This document shows, piece after piece, positions 36,514 to 44,954 of a stretch of DNA of 64,000 nucleotides (positions within the stretch are counted from its first letter, which is position 1; each line of letters starts with the position of its first letter). A program made the translations under genes and the position numbers. The notes under the pieces were generated by a model. The model searched no databases and was not told where the DNA came from. It worked only from the letters and a program-made list of their open reading frames with translations. The DNA is from Roseicitreum antarcticum (GTDB lineage: Bacteria; Pseudomonadota; Alphaproteobacteria; Rhodobacterales; Rhodobacteraceae), in NCBI RefSeq assembly GCF_014681765.1, contig NZ_CP061498.1:1116001-1180000 (forward strand), given 5' to 3'.

Positions 36514-37952
36514 GCAATCTCCCGCCAGCGGCGTCCGTCGCGGTGCAACAGCATCAGCGCATCCTCGGGCCCCGAGGTGCCGGGGTCATAGCCCGCAGGC
36601 ATGTCGCCGCGCGCGCGCCAGCCCTGAATGATCGGATCGGTCCAAGCCCATGCGGCCTCGACCTCATCGCCGCGCATGAACAGCGTCTGATTGCCCCGGA
36701 TCACATCCATGATGAGCCTCTCATAGGCATCGGGGATGATCACATCGGCGCCCAAGGCCTCGGCAAACGACATGTCCAGCGGCACATCCTTCAGGCGCAT
36801 GCCCCCCGGCCCGGGTTCCTTGATCATCACCCGCAGGTTCATGCCCTCATCAGGCTGCAAACGGATCACGAGGACATTTTGCTTCCAACCCTCGCCCTCG
36901 CCAAAGATGGAATGCGGCGGTTCCTTGAACATGATCGCAATTTCGGATGCCCTCCCCCGCAGCTTCTTGCCGGTGCGCAGGTAGAAGGGCGTGCCCTTCC
37001 AGCGCCAGTTCGACACATGCACTTTCAACGCGATGTAGCTTTCGGTGCCGCTTTCGGGATTCTCGACCTCATCCAGATAGGTATGCCCCTTGGGGCCGCG
37101 ATATTGGCCACGCACGATCTCGCTTGCCGCGACGGGATCCAGCGCGCGTATCACCTTCAGCTTTTCGTCACGCACGGCATCGGGTTCGAACTTGTTCGGC
37201 GGCTCCATCGCGATCAGGCACAGAAGCTGCATCAGATGGTTCTGTACCATGTCGCGCATCGCGCCCGATGTATCGTAGTATCCGCCGCGCCCGCCGACGC
37301 CGACGGTCTCGGACACAGTGATCTGCACATGGTCGACGAATTGCGAGTTCCACAACGGCTCGAACAAGATATTGGCAAAGCGCACCGCCATCAGGTTCTG
37401 CACGGTTTCCTTGCCCAGATAATGGTCGATCCGGTAGATCTGCGCCTCGTTGAAATGCGCCGCCAGCGTGGCGTTCAGTGCCTTTGCTGTCGCCAGGTTC
37501 TTCCCGAAGGGCTTTTCCACCACGATCCGGCTTTCAGGCGTGGCGATGCCGTGGTCGTGCAGCCGCTCGGCCAAATCGCCGAACAATGCCGGTGCGACCG
37601 AGAAATAGAAGGCACGCACCGGACCGTCGCGCATCAGCGCCTTGAGATCGGCCCACCCCGACGTGCCCTTTGCATCGATCGGGCAATAAAAGATGATGTC
37701 CAGAAATGCCGCGACCTGGTCGGGCACCTGGCTGTCGCCTATGAACTCTGCCAATGCTGCGCCCACGAATTCGCGGAAGGCGGCATGATCCATCTCGCTG
37801 CGCGCGGCCCCGACGATGCGGCAACCATCGGGCACCTGCCCGTCCACGAAGCGGCGATAAAGGCCCGGAAAGATCTTGCGCCGGGCCAGATCGCCCGTGC
37901 CGCCAAAGATCACCAGATCGAACGGATCAACCGGAATAACGCGAGAAACCAT
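36510..37952 (-). CDS. zwf: Glucose-6-phosphate 1-dehydrogenase
   Basis: Zwf oxidises glucose-6-phosphate with NAD(P). The 480-residue enzyme has the nucleotide loop IFGGTGDLARRK, the substrate motif RIDHYLGKETVQNL and the helix LVIRLQPDEGMNLRVMIKEPG. It leads a zwf-pgl operon; edd and pgi, often next, are not present. A palindromic operator lies about 30 bp before the start, and GGGAGAAG serves as ribosome-binding site. Confidence 0.97.
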   Translation of the reverse strand: MVSRVIPVDPFDLVIFGGTGDLARRKIFPGLYRRFVDGQVPDGCRIVGAARSEMDHAAFREFVGAALAEFIGDSQVPDQVAAFLDIIFYCPIDAKGTSGWADLKALMRDGPVRAFYFSVAPALFGDLAERLHDHGIATPESRIVVEKPFGKNLATAKALNATLAAHFNEAQIYRIDHYLGKETVQNLMAVRFANILFEPLWNSQFVDHVQITVSETVGVGGRGGYYDTSGAMRDMVQNHLMQLLCLIAMEPPNKFEPDAVRDEKLKVIRALDPVAASEIVRGQYRGPKGHTYLDEVENPESGTESYIALKVHVSNWRWKGTPFYLRTGKKLRGRASEIAIMFKEPPHSIFGEGEGWKQNVLVIRLQPDEGMNLRVMIKEPGPGGMRLKDVPLDMSFAEALGADVIIPDAYERLIMDVIRGNQTLFMRGDEVEAAWAWTDPIIQGWRARGDMPAGYDPGTSGPEDALMLLHRDGRRWREIA

Positions 37953-37983
37953 GATCTTCTCCCAATAACTGTCGACCCAAGAA

Positions 37984-37995
37984 GTTAGCGCTAAC
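37984..37995 (-). promoter_or_regulatory. LacI-type operator before zwf
   Basis: GTTAGCGCTAAC is a perfect 12-bp palindrome with the central CG typical of LacI-family operators, 32-43 bp before the zwf start. Its placement suggests repression of zwf-pgl by a sugar-responsive LacI-type protein encoded elsewhere. Confidence 0.6.
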
Positions 37996-38242
37996 GACGC
38001 TTATCTATTTCCCGCTGCGCCGCAAGTCCAGCCCTCGCCGTGCCGAAGGCTGCCCCGCAACATGACAGTGTCGGCAAGATCAGACCCACAAAAGCGCAGC
38101 CCCGTCCCCGTGACGTGGCGCGCGGGGTCGCAAATGTCAAAGTGGTTGCGCCAGAACCCGCGCAGTTTGCGCCAACATGAGGCGCGCGGCGCGCATCTGC
38201 GCAAAAATCCGCGTGCAGCGCCAGCGCGCGGCTCCATCGCGC

Positions 38243-38830
38243 TCACGCTTCCAGTTCGGCGTCCCAATACAGATAATCCAGCCACGAATCGTGCAGATGG
38301 TTGGGCGGGAACCGCCGACCCATGTTGCGCAATTCCTCGGCGGCGGGCGGACGCGGAGGTTTGCGCAGCGTCAGCCCCGAGGCACGCAACGTCTTCGACC
38401 CCTTGCGCAGGTTGCATGGCGCGCAGGCGGCGACCACATTGGTCCAGCTTGTCACCCCGCCATGGGCACGCGGCACCACATGATCAAAGGTCAGATCCTT
38501 TCGCGAACCGCAGTACTGGCACGAGAATTCGTCCCTCAGAAAAAGATTGAAGCGCGTGAAGGCCACGCGCTTCTGGGGTTTCACGAATTCACGCAACACG
38601 ACGACCGAGGGTATTCGCAGTTCCATCCGCTGGCTGCGCACCGTGTGGTCGTATTCGGCGACGATATCCACCCGGTCCAGCCAGGCCGCCTTGATCGCAT
38701 CCTGCCAGGGCCACAGCGACAAGGGATAATATGACAGGGGCCGGTAGTCAGCATTCAGCACCAGCGCCGGAAATTGCTTCAGCCCGACAGGATCGCGCAC
38801 AAAATCTGTTCTGAAATCACCGTCCATCAT
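38243..38830 (-). CDS. HNH endonuclease family protein
   Basis: This 195-residue protein has the HNH metal-finger arrangement. A CQYCG pair, the catalytic TFDHVVPRAHGG and the second pair CAPC frame the core NVVAACAPCNLRKGSK. The N-terminal half (FPALVLNADYRPLSYYPLSLWPWQDAI) is conserved among HNH proteins of alpha- and cyanobacteria, whose role is unknown. ATG at 38830 or 38827 begins this domain. It is a stand-alone gene with no restriction or phage genes nearby. Confidence 0.88.
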   Translation of the reverse strand: MMDGDFRTDFVRDPVGLKQFPALVLNADYRPLSYYPLSLWPWQDAIKAAWLDRVDIVAEYDHTVRSQRMELRIPSVVVLREFVKPQKRVAFTRFNLFLRDEFSCQYCGSRKDLTFDHVVPRAHGGVTSWTNVVAACAPCNLRKGSKTLRASGLTLRKPPRPPAAEELRNMGRRFPPNHLHDSWLDYLYWDAELEA

Positions 38831-39285
38831 CCAGGCCCCTGACCGACAAAAATTCGACACCCGGCGCACCGGGGTCAAGGGCAGGACAAGCCCGTCCTTG
38901 ATTGCGACTATATCTAGCGCTTCGCACCATACAAGCCCCACGTTACACGAAGATGTCGCAGGCAAGGTTACGGCTGCCGGATGACAGGGGCGTGACAATA
39001 ATGCGCAGATTTAAGGCGGTTTATCAGGGGGCTGGACATCAGGCGCTGTCATTCAACCGCTGGCTCTGCGGTGACTTGATGGGCCAATCACCAGCGCGCG
39101 GGAAACCAGGACTTGTTGTGCCCCAACCAAGCCTTCCCGGGCGTGGCGGTCCAGAACCACGCGGGCAATCCGGGCCGGCGGGCACTCTATCCCACAGCCC
39201 CGCCCGGTGCGTCTATCCAGACAAGTCCCTGCGCCAAGGGTATGCGGCGCAGGGCGACAGGGGTCTGGCGATCGCAGCTGCCAGT
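38831..39285. other. Intergenic region before the HNH gene
   Basis: These 455 bp contain no convincing gene. A 78-codon minus-strand frame at 39053-39289 is Arg/Pro/Ala-rich with no recognisable similarity and overlaps the esterase stop. The HNH promoter must lie at the left end. I see no repeats or RNA. Confidence 0.4.
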
Positions 39286-39948
39286 TCAATACCCCAGGTG
39301 GTCGCGCAGAAAGCTCAGCGTCAGCGAAAGGCCGTCAGGCGCGATGCCATGGCCCGTGCCTTTCGATACATGGGTGAACACGTCGAACCCGGCCGCGACC
39401 AGCGCATCGGCGGCTTGCGGCAAGGATTCCGGCAGCACGACCTCATCGGCATCACCATGGATCAGCAGCATCGGTGGGCGAGCAACGGCCTCGGATTCCA
39501 GCCGCTCGGGCGCCAGCAAGCGGCCCGAAAACCCGACCACTGCGCCAATGACCGCGGCGCGGCGGGGTGCTACATGCAGCGCCATCATCGTGCCCTGCGA
39601 GAAACCCACCAGCGCCAACTGGTCAGCCTCGATCCCCTCATCCGCGATAACCTTGTCCATAAAGGCGTGCAGATCGGCGCTGGCCGCTTCCAGCCCTGCG
39701 GCTGCCGCAGCCTCGCTTGACCCATCCAGCCAAGGAATGGGAAACCACTGAAAGCCGAAGGGGTTGCCGGTGCAGCGCTCAGGCGCGTCGGGGGCGTAGA
39801 AAGCCGTGTCGGGCAGATGCGGCGACAACGGGTCGGCCAGACCCAGCAGGTCCCCGCCATCGGCACCGTATCCATGGACGAAGACCACAACCGACCGGAC
39901 ATTGCCCGACACAGGCGCCTTGCGGTTGGACATCAGTTTGCGCGTCAT
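39286..39948 (-). CDS. Alpha/beta hydrolase, phospholipase/carboxylesterase family
   Basis: This 220-residue serine esterase has the oxyanion region VVFVHGYGADGGDLL, the nucleophile elbow LVGFSQGTMMALH, the acid in IHGDADEVV and the His in GTGHGIAPDG. It resembles YpfH-like carboxylesterases that act on small esters; the substrate is unknown. The start overlaps the preceding glycosylase gene by 4 bp. Confidence 0.88.
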   Translation of the reverse strand: MTRKLMSNRKAPVSGNVRSVVVFVHGYGADGGDLLGLADPLSPHLPDTAFYAPDAPERCTGNPFGFQWFPIPWLDGSSEAAAAAGLEAASADLHAFMDKVIADEGIEADQLALVGFSQGTMMALHVAPRRAAVIGAVVGFSGRLLAPERLESEAVARPPMLLIHGDADEVVLPESLPQAADALVAAGFDVFTHVSKGTGHGIAPDGLSLTLSFLRDHLGY

Positions 39949-40574
39949 AAGACCCCCTCACGCTGTTTGTCGACACGGTAATACGCCCACAGAAGACCCG
40001 CCGCAACCGACCGCCAAGGCGTCCATTCCGCCGCCATGGCCCGAAACGCCGCCGGGCGTGGGCGCTCTGGCAGATCGAACAGAACCCGCGCCGATTCCTG
40101 CAAGGCCAGATCGCCGGGCGCAAAGACATCTGCGCGGCCCAGGCTGAACATGGCATAGATTTCGGCGGTCCAGGCCCCGATGCCGGGGACCGCGACCAGG
40201 GTTTCCACAACCTCATCGTCGGGCGCGGTGCGCAGCGCGTCAAAATCGATCCCCGCCCCGGCCAGGGCCCGCGCATAGCGTGCCTTCTGACGCGACAGAC
40301 CCTGGGCGCGCAGCGCGTCCTCATCCGCCGCCAGCACTGCGGATGGACCCGTGAATCCCGCCGACTGCATCCGCCCCCAGATCGCACTGGCCGCTGCCAC
40401 GCTGACCTGCTGGCTGACAATGGCATTGAGAAGCGCGCTGAACCCATCCGCCCGCCGTCGCAACGGCAGCGGCCCGGTCAGCGTCAGGGCATGGGCAAAG
40501 CGCGGCTCTGCCTGCGCAAGCCACGCGGCCCCTTCGGCCATGCAGGCATCTGTCTGCAAAATCCGTCCAACCAT
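39945..40574 (-). CDS. DNA-3-methyladenine glycosylase II (AlkA-like)
   Basis: This 209-residue HhH-GPD glycosylase should remove alkylated bases. It has the domain core FSALLNAIVSQQVSVAAASAIWGRM, the helix-hairpin-helix VAVPGIGAWTAEIYAMFSLGR and the catalytic Asp in VFAPGDLALQ. ATG at 40574 (MVGRIL) is preferred; 40610 is an alternative. It is coupled to the esterase gene, an arrangement without an obvious functional reason. Confidence 0.9.
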   Translation of the reverse strand: MVGRILQTDACMAEGAAWLAQAEPRFAHALTLTGPLPLRRRADGFSALLNAIVSQQVSVAAASAIWGRMQSAGFTGPSAVLAADEDALRAQGLSRQKARYARALAGAGIDFDALRTAPDDEVVETLVAVPGIGAWTAEIYAMFSLGRADVFAPGDLALQESARVLFDLPERPRPAAFRAMAAEWTPWRSVAAGLLWAYYRVDKQREGVL

Positions 40575-40656
40575 CCGGCCCCCTTTGCACCTTGTCGCTG
40601 TTTCGGACACATCGTCACCCGGGGCGCGGGGAATGTCCAGATGCGCGCATAGCCCG

Positions 40657-42012
40657 TCAGACGGCGACGCTGTGGCCGCTGGGCGTCATCGCATAGGCGT
40701 CGAAACTGGCGGCGATCATCCGCGTCAGCGGGCGACCCCGCGCAGGGATCGACAGGCCGTCGGGGTCAAGCGTGACATGATCGCCGAACCTGTCGTGCAC
40801 GGCGCGCAACATCGGCAGCAGGGCGGTCCGGGTCACGTCAAAATCCGCCACCAGTTGGGCGACCGACACGCGAAAGTCGCACATCAGCGCCTCGATGATG
40901 CGGGCGCGCAGCCGGTCCTCACCCGCAAATGCATGCCCGCGCGCCGTGGCGAACGTGCCCGCGCGCACCGCGTTCGTCCAGTCCGAGGTGGCCGGCACAT
41001 TCTGCGCATAGCCCTGCGGAAAGCGTGAGATCGACGAGGCGCCCAGCCCTACAAGAACCTCGGCAGTATCGTCGGTATAGCCCTGAAAATTGCGCCGCAG
41101 TAGCCCCGCCTGTGCAGCCACAGCCAGCCCATCGGTGGGACGGGCGAAATGGTCGATGCCGACCTCGGCAAAGCCATCCCACACGAAGAGATCGCGCGCG
41201 GTTTCAAACAAGGTCAGCCGTTCCTCGGCGCGCGGCAGGCTGTCAGACGGGATCATCTGTTGCCGCCGCGCCATCCAAGGCACATGCGCGTAGCCGTAAA
41301 GCGCCACACGGTCGGGTTGCAGCGACAACAGCTTCTGCACCGAATCTGCCATGCGTGCGGGGGTCTGATGCGGCAGCCCATACAGGATATCGACATTCAG
41401 GCTGCGCACATCGCGGGCGCGCAGCGCTGCCACGATCTCTTGCGTGATCTCATAGCTTTGATCACGTCCAATGGTGGCCTGAATCTCGGGGTCGAAGTCC
41501 TGCACCCCGATCGAGGCACGGTTCATCCCCGCCACTTTCAGCGCGTCCATCCGGGGGGCATCAACCTCATTGGGGTCGATTTCCACGGAAAACTCGGCAT
41601 TGGGACCCAGCGGCACGGCCGTGAAGATCGCGGCGGCCAGATCGCGGATCTGCGGCGCGGTCATCAATGTCGGCGTGCCGCCGCCCCAATGCAGCCGCGA
41701 CAGTGTCACACCGTCGGGCAGGTGCGCGCGCAAGAGCGCCAGTTCCTGCTTCAACGTCTCGACATAGGCGGCGACCGGCGCGCCGGACCTTGTGCCCTGC
41801 GTGCGGCAGGCACAAAACCAGCACAATCTGCGGCAGAACGGCACGTGCAGATAGAGTGAGATCTGACTGCCGGGCGCAATAGCACCCAGCCAGGACTGGA
41901 AAGTACCGGCACCGATGGTGCCGTTGAACTGCGGGGCGGTCGGATAGCTGGTGTAGCGCGGCACGCGCGCATCAAACAGCCCAAGACGTGAAAGTTGCGA
42001 TTCGGTTGTCAT
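40657..42012 (-). CDS. hemN: Oxygen-independent coproporphyrinogen III oxidase HemN
   Basis: HemN decarboxylates coproporphyrinogen III without oxygen, for haem and bacteriochlorophyll. The 451-residue radical-SAM protein has the start VPRYTSYPTAPQF, the cluster motif CRRLCWFC (C-x3-C-x2-C) and the SAM-binding WGGGTPT. ISIGVQDF-like NRASIGVQDFDPEIQATIGR follows. It is divergent from fnrL with an FNR box between, so it is probably induced at low oxygen. Confidence 0.96.
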   Translation of the reverse strand: MTTESQLSRLGLFDARVPRYTSYPTAPQFNGTIGAGTFQSWLGAIAPGSQISLYLHVPFCRRLCWFCACRTQGTRSGAPVAAYVETLKQELALLRAHLPDGVTLSRLHWGGGTPTLMTAPQIRDLAAAIFTAVPLGPNAEFSVEIDPNEVDAPRMDALKVAGMNRASIGVQDFDPEIQATIGRDQSYEITQEIVAALRARDVRSLNVDILYGLPHQTPARMADSVQKLLSLQPDRVALYGYAHVPWMARRQQMIPSDSLPRAEERLTLFETARDLFVWDGFAEVGIDHFARPTDGLAVAAQAGLLRRNFQGYTDDTAEVLVGLGASSISRFPQGYAQNVPATSDWTNAVRAGTFATARGHAFAGEDRLRARIIEALMCDFRVSVAQLVADFDVTRTALLPMLRAVHDRFGDHVTLDPDGLSIPARGRPLTRMIAASFDAYAMTPSGHSVAV

Positions 42013-42047
42013 ACGCGTAGGATGACAGTAATCGTCGCGCGACTTCC

Positions 42048-42061
42048 TTGACGCAGATCAA
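42048..42061. promoter_or_regulatory. FNR/FnrL box between hemN and fnrL
   Basis: TTGAC-GCAG-ATCAA matches the FNR consensus TTGAT-N4-ATCAA at 9 of 10 defined positions. It lies 36 bp before hemN and 19 bp before fnrL, allowing activation of hemN and autoregulation of fnrL. Confidence 0.8.
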
Positions 42062-42079
42062 AATGGCAGATCGAAACGC

Positions 42080-42865
42080 ATGACCAAAGCCACCACCACC
42101 CACGATCAGCCGCCCGCCCGCGTAGCGGCGCAGGTCTCTGCGCTATTGCAAGACTGCAACGACTGCCCCATCCGACATCGCGCCGTGTGCGCGCGCTGCG
42201 AGGCGGATGAGCTGCAGCATCTGGAAGAGATCAAATACTACCGCAGCTTCGAGGCCGGGCAGACGGTCGTGTGGTCCGGCGACCGCATGGATTTTGTCGC
42301 CTCGGTCGTCACAGGCATCGCCACGCTGACCCAGACGATGGAAGACGGGCGGCGCCAAATGGTGGGGCTGTTGCTGCCGTCGGATTTCGTTGGGCGCCCC
42401 GGGCGACCCACCGCCGCCTATGACGTGACAGCGACGACCGATCTGGTCATGTGCTGCTTTCGCAAGAAGCCGTTCGAGGACATGATGCTGCGCACCCCGC
42501 ATATCGGCCAGCGGTTGCTTGAAATGACGCTGGACGAACTGGACGCGGCGCGCGAATGGATGTTGCTGCTGGGCCGCAAGACAGCGCGCGAGAAGATCGC
42601 CAGCCTGATTACCATCATCGCGCGGCGCAATGCATCGCTGAACCAAGCCAGCATGGGCGACAGCCTGATCTTCGAGTTGCCACTCACGCGCGAGGCGATG
42701 TCGGAATACCTGGGCCTGACGCTGGAAACCGTCAGCCGCCAGATCTCGGCGCTGCGCAGGGATGGTGTGATCGTGGTCGAGGGCAAGCGGCGCGTGACGA
42801 TCCCCGACCTCGACCGCCTGATCGAGGAAACCGGCGACGATACCGATGGCGGCTTCCTGATCTGA
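42080..42865 (+). CDS. fnrL: Crp/Fnr family oxygen-sensing regulator FnrL
   Basis: FnrL holds an oxygen-labile 4Fe-4S cluster and controls anaerobic genes. The 261-residue protein has the N-terminal Cys group CNDCPIRHRAVCARC, a further Cys pair in LVMCCFRK, a cyclic-nucleotide-like barrel, and a C-terminal helix-turn-helix LTREAMSEYLGLTLETVSRQISALRRDGVI with the FNR-type recognition residues. Divergence from hemN is the known arrangement in Rhodobacter. Confidence 0.95.
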   Translation: MTKATTTHDQPPARVAAQVSALLQDCNDCPIRHRAVCARCEADELQHLEEIKYYRSFEAGQTVVWSGDRMDFVASVVTGIATLTQTMEDGRRQMVGLLLPSDFVGRPGRPTAAYDVTATTDLVMCCFRKKPFEDMMLRTPHIGQRLLEMTLDELDAAREWMLLLGRKTAREKIASLITIIARRNASLNQASMGDSLIFELPLTREAMSEYLGLTLETVSRQISALRRDGVIVVEGKRRVTIPDLDRLIEETGDDTDGGFLI

Positions 42866-42876
42866 CCGCGCGCGCG

Positions 42877-42945
42877 GGGGTCAGCCCCATGGCGCGCGGG
42901 GGGTCAGCCCCATGGCGCGCGGGGGGTCAGCCCCACGGCGCGCGT
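42877..42945. repeat. 23-bp tandem repeat after fnrL
   Basis: About 2.8 copies of a 23-bp unit (TCAGCCCCATGGCGCGCGGG plus three G) are arranged head to tail, starting at 42881, 42904 and 42927. Each contains GGGG-TCAG-CCCC, a 4-bp-loop hairpin. It lies 12 bp after the fnrL stop and may contribute to termination. Confidence 0.8.
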
Positions 42946-43050
42946 GCGCCCAGCGGCGCGCTGAAGGCACATTCGCCCCCCCACCTCCGATCCCGCAGAT
43001 GCTGCCGATTGCGCTTGTCGGTTTTGGGAAATTCAGGCAACACATGCGCC

Positions 43051-43962
43051 ATGACCGGGACACCTGACATCTTGTGCATTGGCGCGGTATTGTGGGACGT
43101 CTTGGGACGTGCGCCCACCCTGATGCAGGCCGGCGACGATGTGCCGGGGCGCATCACGCGGGCACCCGGCGGCGTCGCGCTGAACATCGCGGCGACCCTT
43201 GCGCGTGAAGGTCTGCGCCCCGCCCTGCTGGGCGTCGTGGGCCGGGACACCGAGGGGACGGCCCTGATCGCCGCGTGCGACGAACTGGGGCTGGACACGC
43301 GGTTCCTGTACTACGCCCCCGATATGCCCACCGACCGTTATATGGCGATTGAGGGGGACAACGGCCTGATCGCCGCGATTGCCGACGCCCATGCGTTGGA
43401 GGCGGCGGGCGCGCAGATCTTGCAGCCGCTGGGCGACGGGACGTTAGGCAGCGCGGGCCAGCCCTACCCCGGCCTGATCGTGCTGGATGGCAATCTGACC
43501 GTGGCGCAGCTGACAGCCATAGCGACATCGGTTCTGTTCAGCCGCGCCGATCTGCGGGTCGCTGCGGCCTCGCCCGGCAAGGCGGCGCGGCTGACGCCGC
43601 TGCTGGCGCATCCGCGTGCGACGATCTATGTTAACCTGGCCGAAGCGCGTGTGTTGTGCAACGCTGCACTGACCAATAGCGCCGACGCCGCCCGCGCGCT
43701 AAATGCCCTTGGCGCGGCGCGCGTGGTGGTCACCGATGGCGCACACCCGGCCAGCGACGCCCTGCGCGGCCCCGAAGGCACGCGCCCCGACGTGCTGACA
43801 CATTGCCCGCCGCAGGTGCGCATGGCCCGTGTGACCGGCGCGGGCGACACCTTCATGGCCGCCCACATCGCAGCCGAACGCCGCGGCGCGGACCGGCCCA
43901 CCGCCCTTTTGCTGGCGCTGCAAACCGCAGCACGGCATGTAGCTACAGGACTTACCGCATGA
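43051..43962 (+). CDS. psuK: Pseudouridine kinase PsuK (PfkB family)
   Basis: PsuK phosphorylates pseudouridine from RNA turnover. The 303-residue ribokinase-like protein has the start CIGAVLWDVLGRA, the substrate loop RAPGGVALNIAATLAREG, a GVVGRDTEGTALI segment and the catalytic MARVTGAGDTFMAAH near the end. The partner psuG follows with a 4-bp overlap, which identifies the substrate. ATG at 43051 fits the family; the upstream frame is repeat DNA. Confidence 0.93.
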   Translation: MTGTPDILCIGAVLWDVLGRAPTLMQAGDDVPGRITRAPGGVALNIAATLAREGLRPALLGVVGRDTEGTALIAACDELGLDTRFLYYAPDMPTDRYMAIEGDNGLIAAIADAHALEAAGAQILQPLGDGTLGSAGQPYPGLIVLDGNLTVAQLTAIATSVLFSRADLRVAAASPGKAARLTPLLAHPRATIYVNLAEARVLCNAALTNSADAARALNALGAARVVVTDGAHPASDALRGPEGTRPDVLTHCPPQVRMARVTGAGDTFMAAHIAAERRGADRPTALLLALQTAARHVATGLTA

Positions 43963-44954
43963 CCCTACGTACATCTGACCTGCCCCTGACATTCGCCCCC
44001 GAGGTTTCCAGCGCCCTTGCCCGGGGGGGCGCCGTTGTCGCCTTGGAATCCACCATCATCACCCATGGCATGCCATGGCCGCAGAACGTCGAGACTGCCA
44101 CCCGGGTCGAGGATGAGGTCCGCCGCCATGGCGCCACCCCGGCGACCATCGCCGTGCTGGACGGGCGCATCCACATTGGCCTGACGGCGGCAGAGCTGGC
44201 CGCGCTCGGCCAGGCCCGCGATGTGATGAAGCTGTCACGCGCCGATCTGGCTGCCTGTCTGGCGTTGGGGCGCACCGGGGCCACGACGGTCGCCGCTACG
44301 ATGATCTGCGCGCATCTGGCGGGAATCGCGGTCTTCGCCACCGGCGGCATCGGCGGCGTGCATCGCGGAGCAGAGGAAAGCTTCGACATCTCGGCCGATC
44401 TGGCGGAACTGTCGCAAACCCCGGTTACCGTGGTCGCCGCCGGGGCGAAGGCCATTCTAGACCTGCCAAAAACGCTGGAAGTTCTGGAAACCTATGGCGT
44501 GCCGGTCATCGCTTACGGTCAGGACGCCTTGCCCGCCTTCTGGTCGCGCGATGCAGGGCTGACCGCGCCCTTGCGAATGGACACGGCGGACCAGATCGCG
44601 CGCGCGCACCGCATGCGCGCGACACTGGGACTGCCTGGCGGGCAACTGGTCACCAACCCGATCCCCGCCGCGCATGAGATCGCGCGCGCAACCCTGGCGC
44701 CGATCATCGAGACCGCGCTGGCCGAGGCTTCTGCCGCAGGCATCGCGTCCAAAGCGGTCACGCCCTTCTTGCTGCAACGGATCTTTGAACTGACCGAGGG
44801 GCGGTCGTTGACCGCCAACATCGAACTGGTGCTCAACAACGCACGCCTTGGCAGCGCCATCGCAGTGGCGCTTTCGCAAACCATGTCTGAAGCCGGGTCA
44901 GGGCCCGCCGCCCAAGCGCCTGCGTCCAGCGGTGCGAAGGGACACAATACATGA
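43959..44954 (+). CDS. psuG: Pseudouridine-5'-phosphate glycosidase PsuG
   Basis: PsuG splits the C-C bond of pseudouridine 5'-phosphate to uracil and ribose 5-phosphate. The 331-residue protein has VVALESTIITHGMPWPQN, ATGGIGGVHRGAE, and the catalytic-Lys region VVAAGAKAILDLPKTLEVLETYGVPV. NPIPAAHEI and a TANIELVLNNARLGSAIA end complete the family pattern. The ~20 residues after that are Ala/Gly/Ser-rich and extra. Both ends overlap neighbours by 4 bp. Confidence 0.96.
   Translation: MTLRTSDLPLTFAPEVSSALARGGAVVALESTIITHGMPWPQNVETATRVEDEVRRHGATPATIAVLDGRIHIGLTAAELAALGQARDVMKLSRADLAACLALGRTGATTVAATMICAHLAGIAVFATGGIGGVHRGAEESFDISADLAELSQTPVTVVAAGAKAILDLPKTLEVLETYGVPVIAYGQDALPAFWSRDAGLTAPLRMDTADQIARAHRMRATLGLPGGQLVTNPIPAAHEIARATLAPIIETALAEASAAGIASKAVTPFLLQRIFELTEGRSLTANIELVLNNARLGSAIAVALSQTMSEAGSGPAAQAPASSGAKGHNT

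Noticed and set aside
38243-38830. HNH protein as part of a restriction or homing system
   Set aside because: No methyltransferase, intron or phage genes lie nearby, and the N-terminal half matches a stand-alone housekeeping-like HNH family.
39053-39289. A 78-codon minus-strand frame next to the esterase gene
   Set aside because: It has no ribosome-binding site, biased Arg/Pro composition and no recognisable similarity.
42877-42945. Possible CRISPR array
   Set aside because: Units are head to tail with no variable spacers and no cas genes; the same holds for the repeats at 52092 and 60376.
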